Below are positions 43,433 through 55,229 of a stretch of 64,000 bases of DNA, piece after piece. The notes under the pieces were generated by a model. The model was not told the DNA's origin and ran no database searches. It was given only the letters and a program-made list of their open reading frames with translations. The DNA comes from Ampullaceana balthica (Eukaryota; Mollusca; Gastropoda; Lymnaeidae). Made by a program: the position numbers and the translations under genes. The stretch spans positions 1 to 64,000 of the forward strand of contig CALYLW010000132.1 of the NCBI GenBank assembly GCA_944989445.1, read 5' to 3'. The first letter of the stretch is position 1, and each line of letters opens with the position of its first letter.

Positions 43433-46390
43433 TAGTATAGACTAGCAAAATACCCGCGCTACGCTGCGGAAAACAGGATTTCAGTTACCGTTGAGAACCC
43501 GCATAACACAAATTCAAAACACCAATTGATTTCAATCTGGATCATGATGAATATAATACACCGTCTTGTCTGTCTGTCGTAGTCCCGCAGAAAAACAAAA
43601 ACGAAAAGTAAAAAATGATACACTTCCCGTGATCATATCGAGCTGATAATTTAATTTATTTTTCGTCTGCTACCATTGGGGGAGGGTACTCAACAACTTC
43701 CCAAAGTTTCGTGCTCCTAACTACTCGGGAAGTTAGATATTTAATGATGAGTCTGTTATATATAGCTCATATAAGAAAAAAACTACATTTGAGCCCCCGG
43801 CCCCCTAGTGAATAATAATTTTATATTTGGTTGTGATTGTTATCATCGCGGGAGGGTACTCAACAACTTTCCAAAGTTTCATGCTTCTACCTACACGGGA
43901 AGATGAGGAATTAGTGTTCACTCAGTTTTATATAGCCCATATACGAAAAAAAAACGGTTTTAGGGCCCCGGCCACCCATGAGTGAAATTATTAAATTTTC
44001 TTTTCGCCAATTATCGTCATAAGAGTGTATTAATCAAGTTCCCAAAGTTTTAGCTTGTACATTCACGGGAAGTTGGAGAATTAGTGTTGAGTCAGTTTTT
44101 AATATTAGAAAAAACTATATTTGGGCCCCCGGTCCCCAGTAAGTGATAATTTATATAATTTTTTTACTTGTTACCATCGCGGAATGTTACTTAACAACTG
44201 CCCAAAGTTTCATGCTTCCACCTTTACGGGAAATAGGAGAATTAGTGATTTTTAGTTTTTATATAGCTCATATCAGGAAAAAACTACATTTGGGCCCCCG
44301 GCCCCCACTATGTAATAATTTAAAAATTGTTTTAGTTTGTTACCACTACTCAAACTTTCTTGCTTCTATCTACACGGGAAACATAAGAATTTGTGATTTT
44401 CAGTTTTTATGTAGCTCACATAAAGAAAAAACTTTATTTGGGCCACCGGACCCCAGGATTTGAAAATTTAAATATCTTTTTGCCTGTTGATATCGCCAAA
44501 GTGTACTCAACATCTTCACAAAGTTTCATTCTTCTATCTACTCGCGAAATAGGAGAATTAGTTATTTTAATTTTAATAATGCCCATATAAGGAAAACAAT
44601 GGTTTTGGGCCCGCCGCCCCAATGAGTGTGAATTTAAAAAATTTTTTATGCCAATTTTCGTCACGAGAGGCTACTTAACAACTCCCCAAGGTTTCATGCT
44701 TCTACATACACGGAAAGTTGGAGAATTAGTGATGAGTCAGTTTTTAATATAAAAAAACTACATTTGGGCCCCCGGCCCCATTAAGTGATAATTTAAATAT
44801 GTTTTTTGCTTGTTAACATCGCCCAAAGATTTAGCTTCTACATACACGGGAAGTTGGAGAATTAGTGTTGAGTTAGTTTTTAAAATAAAAAAACTACATT
44901 TGGGCCCCCGGCCCCCATTAAGTGATAATTTAAATATGTTTTTCGCTTGTTAACATCGGGGAAGTCAACTACTCAGTGTTTCACACTTCTACCTACACAG
45001 GCAATATGAGAATTTGTGATTTTCAGTTTTTATATTCTCATATAAGGAAAGAACTTCATTTGGGCCCCCGGCCCCCAGGAAGTGATAATTTAATTTTTTT
45101 CACCTGTTACCATTGCGGGTTTGTCCTCAACAACTTCTAAAAGTTTCATGCTTCTGCCTACTCGGGAAATAGGAGAATTTGTGATTTTTAAATTTTATAT
45201 AGGTTATATAAGGAAAAAAAACATTTTTGGGCCCCCGGCCCCCATGAGTGTAAATTGTAAAATTCTTTTACACCAATTTTCGTCACGAGAGGCTACACAA
45301 CAACTTCCCAAAGTTTCATGCTTCTACCTACAGGGGAAGTTGGAGAATTAGTGATGAGTCAGTTTTTTTATATAATAAAAAAACTACATTTGGGCCCCCG
45401 GTCCCCATTAAGTGATAATTTTAATTTTGTTTTTGCTTGTTACCTTCGCGGAAGTGTACTTATCAACTACCCAGTGTTTTATGGTTCTACCTAAACGGGG
45501 AATATGAGAATTTTGATTTTCAGTTTTTATATAGCTCATATAAGGAAAGAACTTCATTTGGGCCCCCGGCCCCCAGGAAGTGATAATTTAATTTGTTTTC
45601 GCCTGTTACCATTGCGGGGTTCTACTCAACAACTTCTAAAAGTTTCATACTTCTGCTTACTCGGGAAATAGGAGAATTTGTGATTTTCAAATTTTATATA
45701 GGCCATATTAGGAAAAAAACGTTTTTGGGGCCCCAGCCCCCATGAGTGTAAAATTGTAAAATTCTTTTACACCAGTTTTCGTCTCGAGAGGCTACACAAC
45801 AACTTCCCAAAGTTTCATGCTTCTACCTACACAGGAAGTTGGAGAATTAGTGATGAGTCATTTTTTTATATAAGAAAAAAACTACATTTGGGCCCCCGGC
45901 CCCCATTCAGTGATAATTTAAATATATTTTTTGCTTGTTATTTTCGCGGAAGTGAACTTAACAACCACCCCAAGTTTCATGCTTCTATCTACACAAGAAA
46001 TAGGAGAATTAGTGATTTTTAGTTTTTATATAGCTCATATAAGGAAAAAACTTCATTTGGGCCCCCGGCCCCCAGGAAGTGATAATTTAAATGTTTTTTC
46101 TCCCATTACCATTGCGGGGTTGTACTCAACAATTTCCCAAAGTTTCATGCTTCTGCCTACTCGGGAAATAGGAGAATTGGTGATTTTCAAATTTTATATA
46201 GGCTATAAAAGGAAAAAAAACGTTTTTGGGCCCCCGGCCCCCATGAGTGTTATTTTTAAAATTCTTTTACTCCAATTTTTGTTGCCAGAGGCTACTCGAC
46301 AACTTCCCAAAGTTTCATGCTTCTACCTACACGGGAAGTTGGAGAATTAGTGATGAATGAGTCAGTGAGTCAGTGAGTGAGGGCTTTGCC
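43433..46390 (+). mobile_element. Composite element of ~165-bp monomers, copy 2
   Basis: Begins with CTAGCAAAATACCCGCGCTA directly after copy 1. It has a leader to about 43,660, then about 16 monomers (GC-block starts near 43,795, 43,962, 44,120, 44,290 ... 46,226). Trimer spacing is again ~500 bp (CCAGGAAGTG blocks at 45,060, 45,557 and 46,058). It terminates like copy 1 with GATGAATGAGTCAGTGAG and GAGGGCTTTGCC. Confidence 0.78.
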
Positions 46391-49300
46391 ATAGATTACA
46401 ATTGTGTTACATTGCAGTGTCGTAAATATATAAGAGCTTTTTTAGTGACGACAGTGGCAGAGATCTTTTGGAAAATGTCAACAAAGCAGTGGCCTTTTTT
46501 TAATGGATACAAACAAACAACCATAAAAATATCAACTGAGCTTTATATATTACATATGCGTTTAAATTATTTTATTTCAATTATTTTCACGATGCATTGT
46601 ATTAATATTTTACATGCAATGAATAAAATTGGGATTTTTTAAATTTTAATTCATAACTCGACAATTAATTAAAAACCATAGATGTAGCGAGTTTATTTTA
46701 TGTTGAAAGTGATGGCATATGTCAAATAAACTTACACTTTAAAACTGTTTACTTAAGCTTTATATGCACTATACATTATAAACTTTCGCTACCGAACGTA
46801 TTAACAAAAGTTGACTAAATTTAATGAAGTGATCCTCAAAACGCTTAATTAATATGAATTGCGAATTGAATATGTTTTTATGTTCATTCCTTTGTATTCA
46901 GAATAGCATAGGCCATTTCTAAAATTGCCTTTTAATCATTTTTAAGATGTGCTTATTAACAGACGGTTGAATCTTTTTTTTATAATTTATTTTATTTTTC
47001 AGATATAAAATCTGGTGTGTGTGTGTGTGCATTGAATATAATTTACAAAATATGATGCCTTATCCGAAATAGGGAACAAAAAAAAAGATTCCTTTTTGAA
47101 ATTATACACATTGCTTATAAACCGTAAATATAAATCGTCAAATATAGAGACATAAAAAATGTTAAATATTATTTCCCTGTTTAGACGATTATGTATACGT
47201 CAAAATGAAGAGTTATTTTGGTCCAGTACATTTACTTTATAGCAAGACTTTATTTTATGCGGCCAGCTTTCTATATGTCTAAATATGGTGTGCACATTTT
47301 TTATATCATTTAAATACGACCGTTTTTTTTAAAAATAGTATTTTAGAAAGTACATTTATAATTTTGTTTATTTGCGCTATGAGTCAATTAGCTTTTGCCT
47401 TTTAAAGGGATAGTGCCACATGTTCTTTATCTCATAGACGTGGTTACAAATATTATATAACTTAAAATTGTGATACGATGCAGTTTCGTAATTATATATT
47501 ACATTTTTGAGTGACGAGGGTGGTACAGCTCTTTCGGAAAACCTATAAGTTTTGTTAATTTTGTACAAGTGGGAAATGAAATTGTAAATTTAGTTATTGT
47601 GGTCGGCAAGAATCATTATTTAATAAATCATATCTTTTAAATAGTAAAATTATGTTAAAAGGCACTGAATTAAGGGAAAACAACTCAGGCGGTAAAATGG
47701 CATATCTCTGTTTCTCATAAGATTTTAACTAATTAGATAAATCTGAAATTTAACTTGGCAAATAAAAATTGTAATAACCAGCAACTGATACTTGGATAAA
47801 GGGTCAGCACACTCCCGCTACAAACTGCGATTATTTTTCTAGTACCTTATCACTAAGAACTTTTACATACATTACTAACATTTTAAACATTTATGGAGAA
47901 AAATGTAGACATATAGGGCAAGTTTTGATGATTTTATTACTTTTTAATCGGCATTGTGGTAATGTTTTTAAAAAAATAAAATTAATTTCATTTGTTTGAA
48001 ATAATACAATTTTATACAAGATAAGTGAATTTATCTTTTCTAAAATTATTTTCATCTGTAACAACTTACAATTTTGATCACTCAATAACATGAAGCTTAA
48101 AATGCTTTTGAAATCAGATAATAATGATGGTGAATTAAAAATGTATGATTTTATCTTTTTTGCATTAACAAAATATCCCGAGTGTATAGAATTCAACAGC
48201 CGTAGAAAATCTCACTGATCATAGGGACATAGAAAAAAATATGGAAATCATATTATTGAAACAATGCGAGTGAACCTTGTCAGTCAGAAATCGATGTTTT
48301 TTTTAATAAAATATTTTTTTATGTTACTTTCTTTCTTTGAACTTGCCGATCAGCATAAAAAATTCCAGGATATTTTAATCACTTATTTTAAACAAATTAA
48401 GATCGTATATATGTATCAAAAAATCTATATGAGAATTAATACATTAAAATATTTATCCTTTTATCCTCAACCTCGTTTGAAGCAACATATATCTTTTGTT
48501 GCCATAACTAAGAAAGAATAAGATACATTTTTTTACAACCGCCACTCATAATAATAATTTTGCTTGCAAGAAGTATCCGTTCTTTTCATATCCTGGAAGC
48601 TCTTTTAATAGAAGAATGCACTGAGCTTGAACAAACCTCTCCAAAGATGAAACACTTCCTTTCAAGTCAAGGGTTGAATCTGTCATGATCTAATTGAGCA
48701 GATTTAGTAAAGTGAAAGAGAGTTAAAAATTATCTACCTAAAGTTTTCATATCGTATACTTTACCGGCGATGTTTAAAATGTAGCTTTATCCTATAATGC
48801 CTAGCTTTATACAGAGTGCGAAGATGTTATCTAATGTGTTTAGTTACCATACAGAATGCCAGATGTCACACATAGTCGAAAACATAAATGATAGATAATT
48901 TTACTAACATTGATTAACATTGACGATAAATATGGCCAGAGAAATGTCATGTATTATTATTTTAATTGTAAGCCATTTAGCATTTGCTTACTTAAAGTAG
49001 GCAATATTATTATATTCCCCTGTAAATTGAGTTGAATTCGAGCTATCTAATATCCATGAAGAATCGTGTCTATTTGAAGAGTTTAAAATTGCTGAATGAA
49101 ACTTGAGTTGGTTTTGTATGATATTTACAAATTTTGTTACAGATTGTATTGCTAAAAATAGATGAACATTGATTTTATCAACAAAAATACGATATAATTC
49201 ATCTCACTTAAATAACTACTGTCAAAACCGTTATGCCACAACTTGGAACAACCTTTCCCTAGAGAAACTAAATGAACTTCGGAGTTTTCATCATGTATGC

Positions 49301-49971
49301 AATACATTTTTCAATATTTACTTTCAACTTATTTATTCCACTAAAGAAGCTTTTCCAGGTAATTAGACATACGTAAAGTTTTAGCGGTAAATAATTAATA
49401 TCGTATCAGATTAACTTACTACTACATAGAACTTGCCGTGCCCTAGATAACGGAATGGGCAAGAGTTCATACAAGACTTCTTATAATGGGTGTAATAAAA
49501 TAATTAAAACATTTGAAATGGCAATGGTAGAACTTAACAAAATTAAAAAAACATAATAATAAGAGCAATCGAATTATTCAAATACTAAATAGCAGCATAA
49601 TAATGCTGTCTACTCTTTTAGGTTGGCACTTGAACCCCATCATGTTATTTATTCAATTAGTTTTAAATTGCTTTGATGGATTTTGACTAAACAGGACGAG
49701 CATGTGTTTATAAGTAGGAATAAAATACTAAATCGAGATAAAAATGGGAGGGAATATAGTTCAATTTTTGCAAATATTTCTGACTGCAGTATTTTAAGTA
49801 CTGTTTCGATTGGCAGCATGCTTTATAATCAAATTCAAATATAAAAGTATTTCATGGCGAAATAGTGTTTCTTTATGAGTCAAGCTAAGCTATTAAACAC
49901 TAAACTTAAGCTATTCATTAGCCAATAATGGTCTGGAGTGATTTTTAGCCGTGGGCCTTAAGTTTACCTAC
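46391..49971. other. Unassigned AT-rich sequence between the composite element and LRR exons
   Basis: No transposon borders seen. 46,440-46,490 and 47,495-47,550 share a diverged motif (GTGACGA(C/G)xGTGG..AGA/AGC TCTTT), perhaps an old repeat. A minus-strand open stretch at about 48,693-48,575 (MTDSTLDLKGSVSSLERF..., possible acceptor CTCAATTAG, possible donor GTTTGT) could be another exon of the LRR paralogue, but lacks a clear LRR and I do not call it. The minus-strand frame at 47,891-48,196 has no recognised domain. Confidence 0.45.
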
Positions 49972-50109
49972 CCTTAGAGAACCATTTGTTATTGTGGCTA
50001 TTATTTCCAGCTCCCTTAAGTTAACAGAAGCGCAATCAAAGATTGCCATTTTTTCCAGCTCAACGCCATACACCATAGATCTGCGTGGCAAGCAGGGAAG
50101 CTCTGATAA
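49972..50109 (-). CDS. LRR-type exon of a second AMN1-like gene
   Basis: A 138-bp, phase 0-0 exon with acceptor TTCTTTGACAG and donor GTAGGT. It encodes 46 residues including LSELPCLPRRSMVYGVELEK, MAIFDCASVNLRELEIIAT and NGSLR, an LRR-like hydrophobic pattern. It lies on the same strand as the 19,894-31,465 gene, about 18.5 kb upstream of it. Its phase fits the exon at 53,094-53,182. The next downstream exon was not found, so this may be a partial or broken paralogue. Confidence 0.6.
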
Positions 50110-50244
50110 CTGTCAAAGAATTGGGGTAAAAACATTTTGATTTAACATTCGAAAATACATTTCTAAAATATATTTTTAAATGTGTTGCTTTTAATACATA
50201 GAATTATGTCAGGGCAAGATTGATGCAATGCAAAACATTTTAAA

Positions 50245-51026
50245 TAGGGCTGAGGAAATTATCGATTAATTTCTCGATTAATCGTTAAAATTTTATCGAT
50301 TAAATATCGATTAAAATAATTTTAATCGATGAAAATTCGATTAAAATTTAAGAAAATATTTATAATTTTTTTTTAAATTTTAGTAATAAATAATTAATTA
50401 TCAATAATGAATAATAATTTATATAAATTTTTTTACGTACAAATATCTCCCGCGTAATATTAAAATTTATTTTATTAATCTATGATGACCGGCAGAAACT
50501 AAAAAAAAATGTGGACAGACAGGAACGAAAGCAAGTTAATAAAAACGTGGTAAAAATAACTGACACCATCAGCGCAGGGAAACTGTGGAAATAACTCAAT
50601 AATTTATTTTTTTTAAAGTCAATAACCTGTTTTTGTTACTTCTTATCTTATCTATACAGACGCTCCTTCTATACAGAAGATTAATGCGTCCACAGACCAT
50701 GACAGATGATCTGTTGGCAAGTGATGCAGCATTCACAGGCCACGGCTTTGAGAGTTCCACGCATTACCAAGCCGCCTAACTAGTGTTAGGTACCCATTCG
50801 GAGCTGGGTTACTCAGGGACGCCCTAGGCCCCGGGAACAAATCCTTGCCTTCGCACGGATTCAAACCCGTGACCATCGGTACGCCAGTCTAGCGCGCTGC
50901 CACTCGACCTCGCCCCCTTAAATGTTCAGTTTAATGACGTCATAAATTTCTATTTTTGGCTTTAATCGAAATCGATAATTTTTCAAAAGTTAACGATTCA
51001 ATTTAAATTAATCGATAACAGCCCTA
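50245..51026. mobile_element. hAT-like element, TAGGGCTG / TCGATTAAT family
   Basis: The ends are TAGGGCTG and the inverted TAGGGCTGTTATCGATTAAT. The flanks ATTTTAAA and ATTTTTAA differ at one base. Sub-terminal tandem TCGATTAA motifs are present. A second copy in opposite orientation is at 56,461-57,276. A tRNA-derived SINE is inserted at 50,640-50,918. It sits in the intron between the two exons of the second LRR gene. Confidence 0.85.
50640..50918 (-). mobile_element. tRNA-derived SINE (second family)
   Basis: Read on the minus strand from ~50,918: GGCGAGGTCGAGTGGCAGCG (A-box region), ACGGGTTTGAATCCGTGCG (B box and T-stem, 50,854-50,872), then a GC-rich body and a tail ending near CTATACAGACGCTCC on the plus strand. 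The head resembles a Ser/Leu-type tRNA with a long variable region. Absent from the sister element at 56,461, so it inserted after the two copies separated. Target duplication not resolved. Confidence 0.75.
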
Positions 51027-51186
51027 ATTTTTAATGAATACTATTTCCATAAAATATTTTTTAAAAGTTTCTAGACGCTTCTATAGGAAAAAAAAGTTTC
51101 TTTAAGTTTTTGCTTTGAAAACCACTGCCATTGTTAATGTTTTTAATAGCTCTATTTGAAACCAATAATTTAAGTACATAAAATGA

Positions 51187-51310
51187 ACACAAAAAAAAAC
51201 ATTAAAAAAAAAGATGAGGCCCAGTGCAGTGAGGAATGTAGATCCTCGCATTAAAAAGCAGAAAATAATTGTTTAGTCTCAAACTAAGTAGTCAAACAGG
51301 GGGATTCAGA
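51187..51310 (-). mobile_element. LINE 3' tail fragment, inverted
   Basis: The reverse complement contains TGACTACTTAGTTTGAGAC and CTACATTCCTCACTGCACTG, the same tail as at 18,795-18,885. Faces the copy at 51,395-51,505. Confidence 0.8.
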
Positions 51311-51394
51311 ACTTGTGTGTTAATTGATCAAATTTTATATCTCATATTAAATCCCACAATCGATCACAATAAATATCGATAAGGTTTCTGAGTT

Positions 51395-51505
51395 CTGAGT
51401 CCCCTTGTGTGACTACTTAGTTCATGACTAAAAAATTGTTTTCATGCTTTTTCATGCGAGATTCTACATTCCTCACTGCAGCTGGGCTTCATCTTTTTTT
51501 AAAAA
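51395..51505 (+). mobile_element. LINE 3' tail fragment, direct
   Basis: TGTGTGACTACTTAGTTCAT and TACATTCCTCACTGCAGCTG match the LINE tail at 18,790-18,885. With 51,187-51,310 it forms an inverted repeat with an ~85-bp spacer. Confidence 0.82.
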
Positions 51506-51529
51506 ATGATTTTTAAATCCTTTATATTA

Positions 51530-52015
51530 ACTCGTGGTGTCTGCGGCGGACCTTGCTTGCTTGCTTGCTTGCTTGCTTGTCGCCAAAACTTTTGATCGAT
51601 TTTTAACCCACTTGCTCGCAAGATAGCGAGCTGAAATTTTGCAGGCAGTTTCGTACCGATGATAAAAACAATGTATCAAAATTTCAGATCGATCGCATGT
51701 ACCGTAATTAAATTATTGATTTTTTAGATTATTTTTTTTATTCCTATGTATCATGCTATTTTTTGAGATAGAGCGTCGCGGTGCGTATTATATTGAACAA
51801 CCTTTCTGTCGCGCAATAAGGTGCGTATTTTATTGACAGCTCTTTTTATAAACATATTCCTGATCGGTGCGTATTATATTAAACATGTTTTACGACACAA
51901 CTTCAATTTTGTATTTCTGGATGGTCTGGCGCTGCGTATTATAATGAACATTCTTTTAGTTACTTCTCGTACATAAAGGATTTATAGTCAAAAACTTGGT
52001 TTTTACGGGTTTTTC
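51530..52015. repeat. ~490-bp duplicated segment, copy 1, with internal TGCGTATTATATTGAACA repeats
   Basis: Shares with 52,566-53,066, in the same order, AACCCACTT, TAGCGAGCTGAAATTTTGCA, TCAAAATTTCAGATCGATCG, and a 3' end TAAAGGATTTA followed by AACTTGGTTTTT. Within it TGCGTATTATATTGAACA recurs four times with changes. A (CTTG)n microsatellite lies at 51,552-51,579. Confidence 0.85.
51552..51579. repeat. (CTTG)n microsatellite
   Basis: Seven tandem CTTG units, present only in copy 1 of the duplicated segment. Confidence 0.9.
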
Positions 52016-52565
52016 TTATTTTCATTTTATTTTCTACTTTTACGCGTTAACAAAATATTTGTAAAACTTAATTTCATTCATAAAAATTTAAACTCTTTAA
52101 ACAACCACGTAAAAAAAAGTTTGTGACTATAAATCCCTTATATATGAGACATAAATTAAAAGTATTGATCATACTTAAACTCGACAAACATTTAAAGACT
52201 GAGATTGCCTTAAATACCCTTTGTTGTTAAACGGATGGGGCAGGGATAAATATTTGTCACGGATGGCTGAACTTAACTCTTATAGAGATAAGCTAAAAAT
52301 GCATTAATTTCATTGAAGTACATTAGATCGATTTGAAAATTTAATAGCTTAATCCTCCCCACAAGTCAAACCTACTGTAAAAATTTCAGCACTCTAGCAA
52401 GTCATAAAACGTGTTTACTAGCGTTTTGAAAAAAAGTTGACGACAGATCCGAGGGCGTTGACGCGTTGACGACATATTTAGATCCGGAATCGTGCACGAT
52501 ATGGGCCTCAATAAAAGCAATGTTTCATTTAACTGGGCTTTGCAAGCGTAAGTCTAATAACATAT

Positions 52566-53066
52566 GTTCCCATGGTGTTTTAAAATTATTTATATTAACT
52601 CACGGTGTCTGCTTGAGCCCTTTCTTGAATGCCGAAAAAATTTGGATCGAATTTTAACCCACTTCATCGTAAGTTAGCGAGCTGAAATTTTGCAGGTAGA
52701 CTTGTGCCGATTAAAAAAATACATGATCTATCAAAATTTCAGATCGATCGAATGTACTGTACTTAAATTAATGACTTTTTAGATTATCTCTATTTATCTT
52801 TTTGTAGCATGTTATTTTGTGTGCTAGAGTGTCGCGGTGGGTATTATTTTGAACAATCTTTCCTGTCTCGCTGTGCGTTGCGTATTATATTGACGATACT
52901 TTTTAAAAATATGTTCCCGATCGGTGCGCATTATATTAATTATGTTTCACGAGACATAATTAAAATGTTGGATTTTTATATTGTCTTGCGATGCGCATTA
53001 TAATTAACATTCTTTTAGTTATGCCTCTTATATAAAGGATTTAGAGTAAATAACTTGGTTTTTTTA
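52566..53066. repeat. ~490-bp duplicated segment, copy 2
   Basis: Direct copy of 51,530-52,015 at roughly 80% similarity by eye, offset about 1,046 bp. It ends next to the donor side of the exon at 53,094-53,182, so it lies in an intron of the second LRR gene. Confidence 0.85.
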
Positions 53067-53093
53067 ATGTTTTTTTTTAGATTTTAAATATAC

Positions 53094-53182
53094 CTTTACT
53101 GTAAATTCACTTAATTTAACATCATTAGAGAGAATTTTCTTTCTCAATGACTTCAGCAAAAATTCTTTAAGCTCCTCTGGTA
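53094..53182 (-). CDS. N-terminal-type exon of the second AMN1-like gene
   Basis: The acceptor is AATATTGCAG and the donor is GTATAT. An incoming base completes the first codon and the exon ends in phase 0. It encodes PEELKEFLLKSLRKKILSN and DVKLSEFTVK, like the helical segment before the LRRs of AMN1/ZYG11-type proteins. The frame is open upstream to about 53,318 (SYVLYLKCVCSDILTIFLL), so a longer exon starting at another acceptor is possible. No start codon was found. Confidence 0.5.
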
Positions 53183-53764
53183 CTGCAATATTTTTATTAA
53201 TTAATAGAAATATTGTTAAAATATCAGAACATACACATTTTAGATATAAGACATAGCTCCTACTGTTAACTTTCAAAACAAATCGATATCTAAATATCGT
53301 CTCATTATATCGCTAAATACAACGCAAAAAGTACCCAAAGATATTAAAACAATATTGAAAATATATAAATTTTAAAATTTCAATAGGAAATGTACTATAA
53401 TGTCATATAAAGTCTTAATATGAAAAAAAAAGTTTCAAACTTTTTCGTTTTGGTTAAATGTTTTCTTTTCTCTTTTCTTGTAGTGTCAGGTAAAGATTTT
53501 GTTGTTTTTAAGATTTTCATTTCTCACATTAAATCTTCTGAACTTTCAAAACATCTCGACTAAATATATGACAAAACAATACTACTCAATAACTTAGTAA
53601 AGACACTAAGAATTCACATGGTTGTAGACAACGACATTAGGCAAGAAACACACTCAAACATTCATAGTTGCTGGAATTAAATGCACAATAAAGCCTTGGG
53701 TAAAAGGGGCAAAAAGGATATAGCTAAAAAATTCATACAAACCAAATTTGGGTCAGAAACCTAA
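53183..53764. other. Unassigned AT-rich sequence
   Basis: Nothing recognised apart from the open upstream extension of the exon ending at 53,182. Pyrimidine-rich TTTTCTTTTCTCTTTTCTTG at 53,461-53,480. Confidence 0.5.
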
Positions 53765-54512
53765 TCATTTAAGAAAGTAAAGTTAACAAACATTAAGAGC
53801 ACAAGAAAGTAAAGTTAACCAACTCTAAGAACACAAGAAAGTAAAGTTAAACAACTCTAAGAGCACAAGAAAGTAAATTTAACCAACTCTAAGAGCACAA
53901 GAAAGTTAAGTTAACCAACTCTAAGAACACAAGAAAGTAAAGTTAAACAACTCTAAGAGCACAAGAAAGTAAATTTAACCAACTCTAAGAGCACAAGAAA
54001 GTTAAGTTAACCAACTCTAAGAGCACAAGAAAGTAAAGTTAACCAACTCTAAGAACACAAGAAAGTAAAGTTAACCAACTCTAAGAGCACATAAAAGTAA
54101 AGTTAACCAACTCTAAGAGCACGTGAAAGTAAAGTTAACCAACTCTAAGAGCACATGAAAGTAAAGTTAACCAACTCTAAGAGCACATGAAAGTAAAGTT
54201 AACCAACTCTAAGAGCACATGAAAGTAAAGTTAACCAACTCTAAGAGCACATGAAATTAAAGTTAACCAACTCTAAGAGCACATGAAAGTAAATTTAACC
54301 AACTCTAAGAGCACGAGAAAGTAAAGTTAACCAACTCTAAGAGCACGAGAAAGTAAAGTTAACCAACTCTAAGAGCACGAGAAAGTAAAGTTAACCAACT
54401 CTAAGAGCACGGAAAGTAAAGTTAACCAACTCTAAGAGCACATGAAAGTAAAGTTAACCAACTCTAAGAGCATAAGAAAGTAAAGTTAACCAACTCTAAG
54501 AGCATAAGAAAG
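53765..54512. repeat. 32-bp tandem repeat array
   Basis: About 23 copies of AAAGTAAAGTTAACCAACTC plus TAAGAGCACA(A/T)G. Sub-types cluster: AAGA copies first, then a block with ATGA, then ACGAGA, then TAAGA, as expected from local duplication. The unit contains GTTAAC palindromes. Continues at 54,890-55,040 after an insertion. Confidence 0.95.
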
Positions 54513-54889
54513 GGGCCGTCCATAAATGACATCACGCAACTGGGGGGATTCACAAATTTGTGACGATGTGTGATGAGGGGGGAGTGTTTATTAAATGCGA
54601 CGTCACATCATAACGAGCAACTTTTAATAAAAGTTGCACTTACATATTTCATTACTGTCATTTTATTTAAAGACGTTTTAAATGGCTCTACGCGTGTTAC
54701 GATACTATAGTGCAGCCTTAAATAAAAAATATACTTAAATGACAAAAATTTGATTTGACATGCTCATTTTCAAATAAAAAATAGGGTTTTTATAGTGGGG
54801 GGGGGCAAAGCTTTGTGACGTCATATTGAACAACGGTCTAAGTTTTTATTACGACGAGTGACGAGAGGGGAGAGGGTGGAAAATCAGCC
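54513..54889. mobile_element. 377-bp insertion in the 32-bp array
   Basis: Begins GGGCCGTCCATAAATGACAT, a terminus type known from non-autonomous DNA transposons, and contains inverted ATTTGTGACG / GACGTCA motifs and G-runs. The array sequence is duplicated by about 3 bp (AAG) at the junctions, so the array units on each side read continuously. The right terminus is degenerate. Superfamily unknown. Confidence 0.6.
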
Positions 54890-55040
54890 AAGTAAAGTTA
54901 ACCAACTCTAGGAGCACAAGAATGTAAGGTTAACAAATTCTAAGAGCACAACAAGTAAAGTTAACGAATTATAATAGTACAAGAAAGTAAAATTGACCAA
55001 CTTTAAGAGAGCGATCAAATAAAGTTAACAAAATATCTAC
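54890..55040. repeat. Decayed continuation of the 32-bp array
   Basis: About four to five units, progressively diverged (GGAGCACAAGAATG, ATAATAGTACAAG, TTAAGAGAGCGATC), grading into unique sequence. Confidence 0.85.
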
Positions 55041-55229
55041 TTAAAATCTTACCCCACCCCCACACCTTAAATCAAATGAGTTTAAGATTAATGGCCACAC
55101 CCTTTTTTTACGTATTTCAAGTGAAGTTACTTAAACAGTTATTACTATACGCATCACGGGTAACATTTGATATTAAGCATTAAAATGCAAAAGTCTTTTA
55201 TTTATTTGTAAGTAATGCGTCTTACCTAC

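Noticed and set aside
47891..48196. 101-residue minus-strand frame
   Set aside because: It begins at a non-ATG codon, is AT-driven, has no recognised domain and no neighbouring exon in phase.
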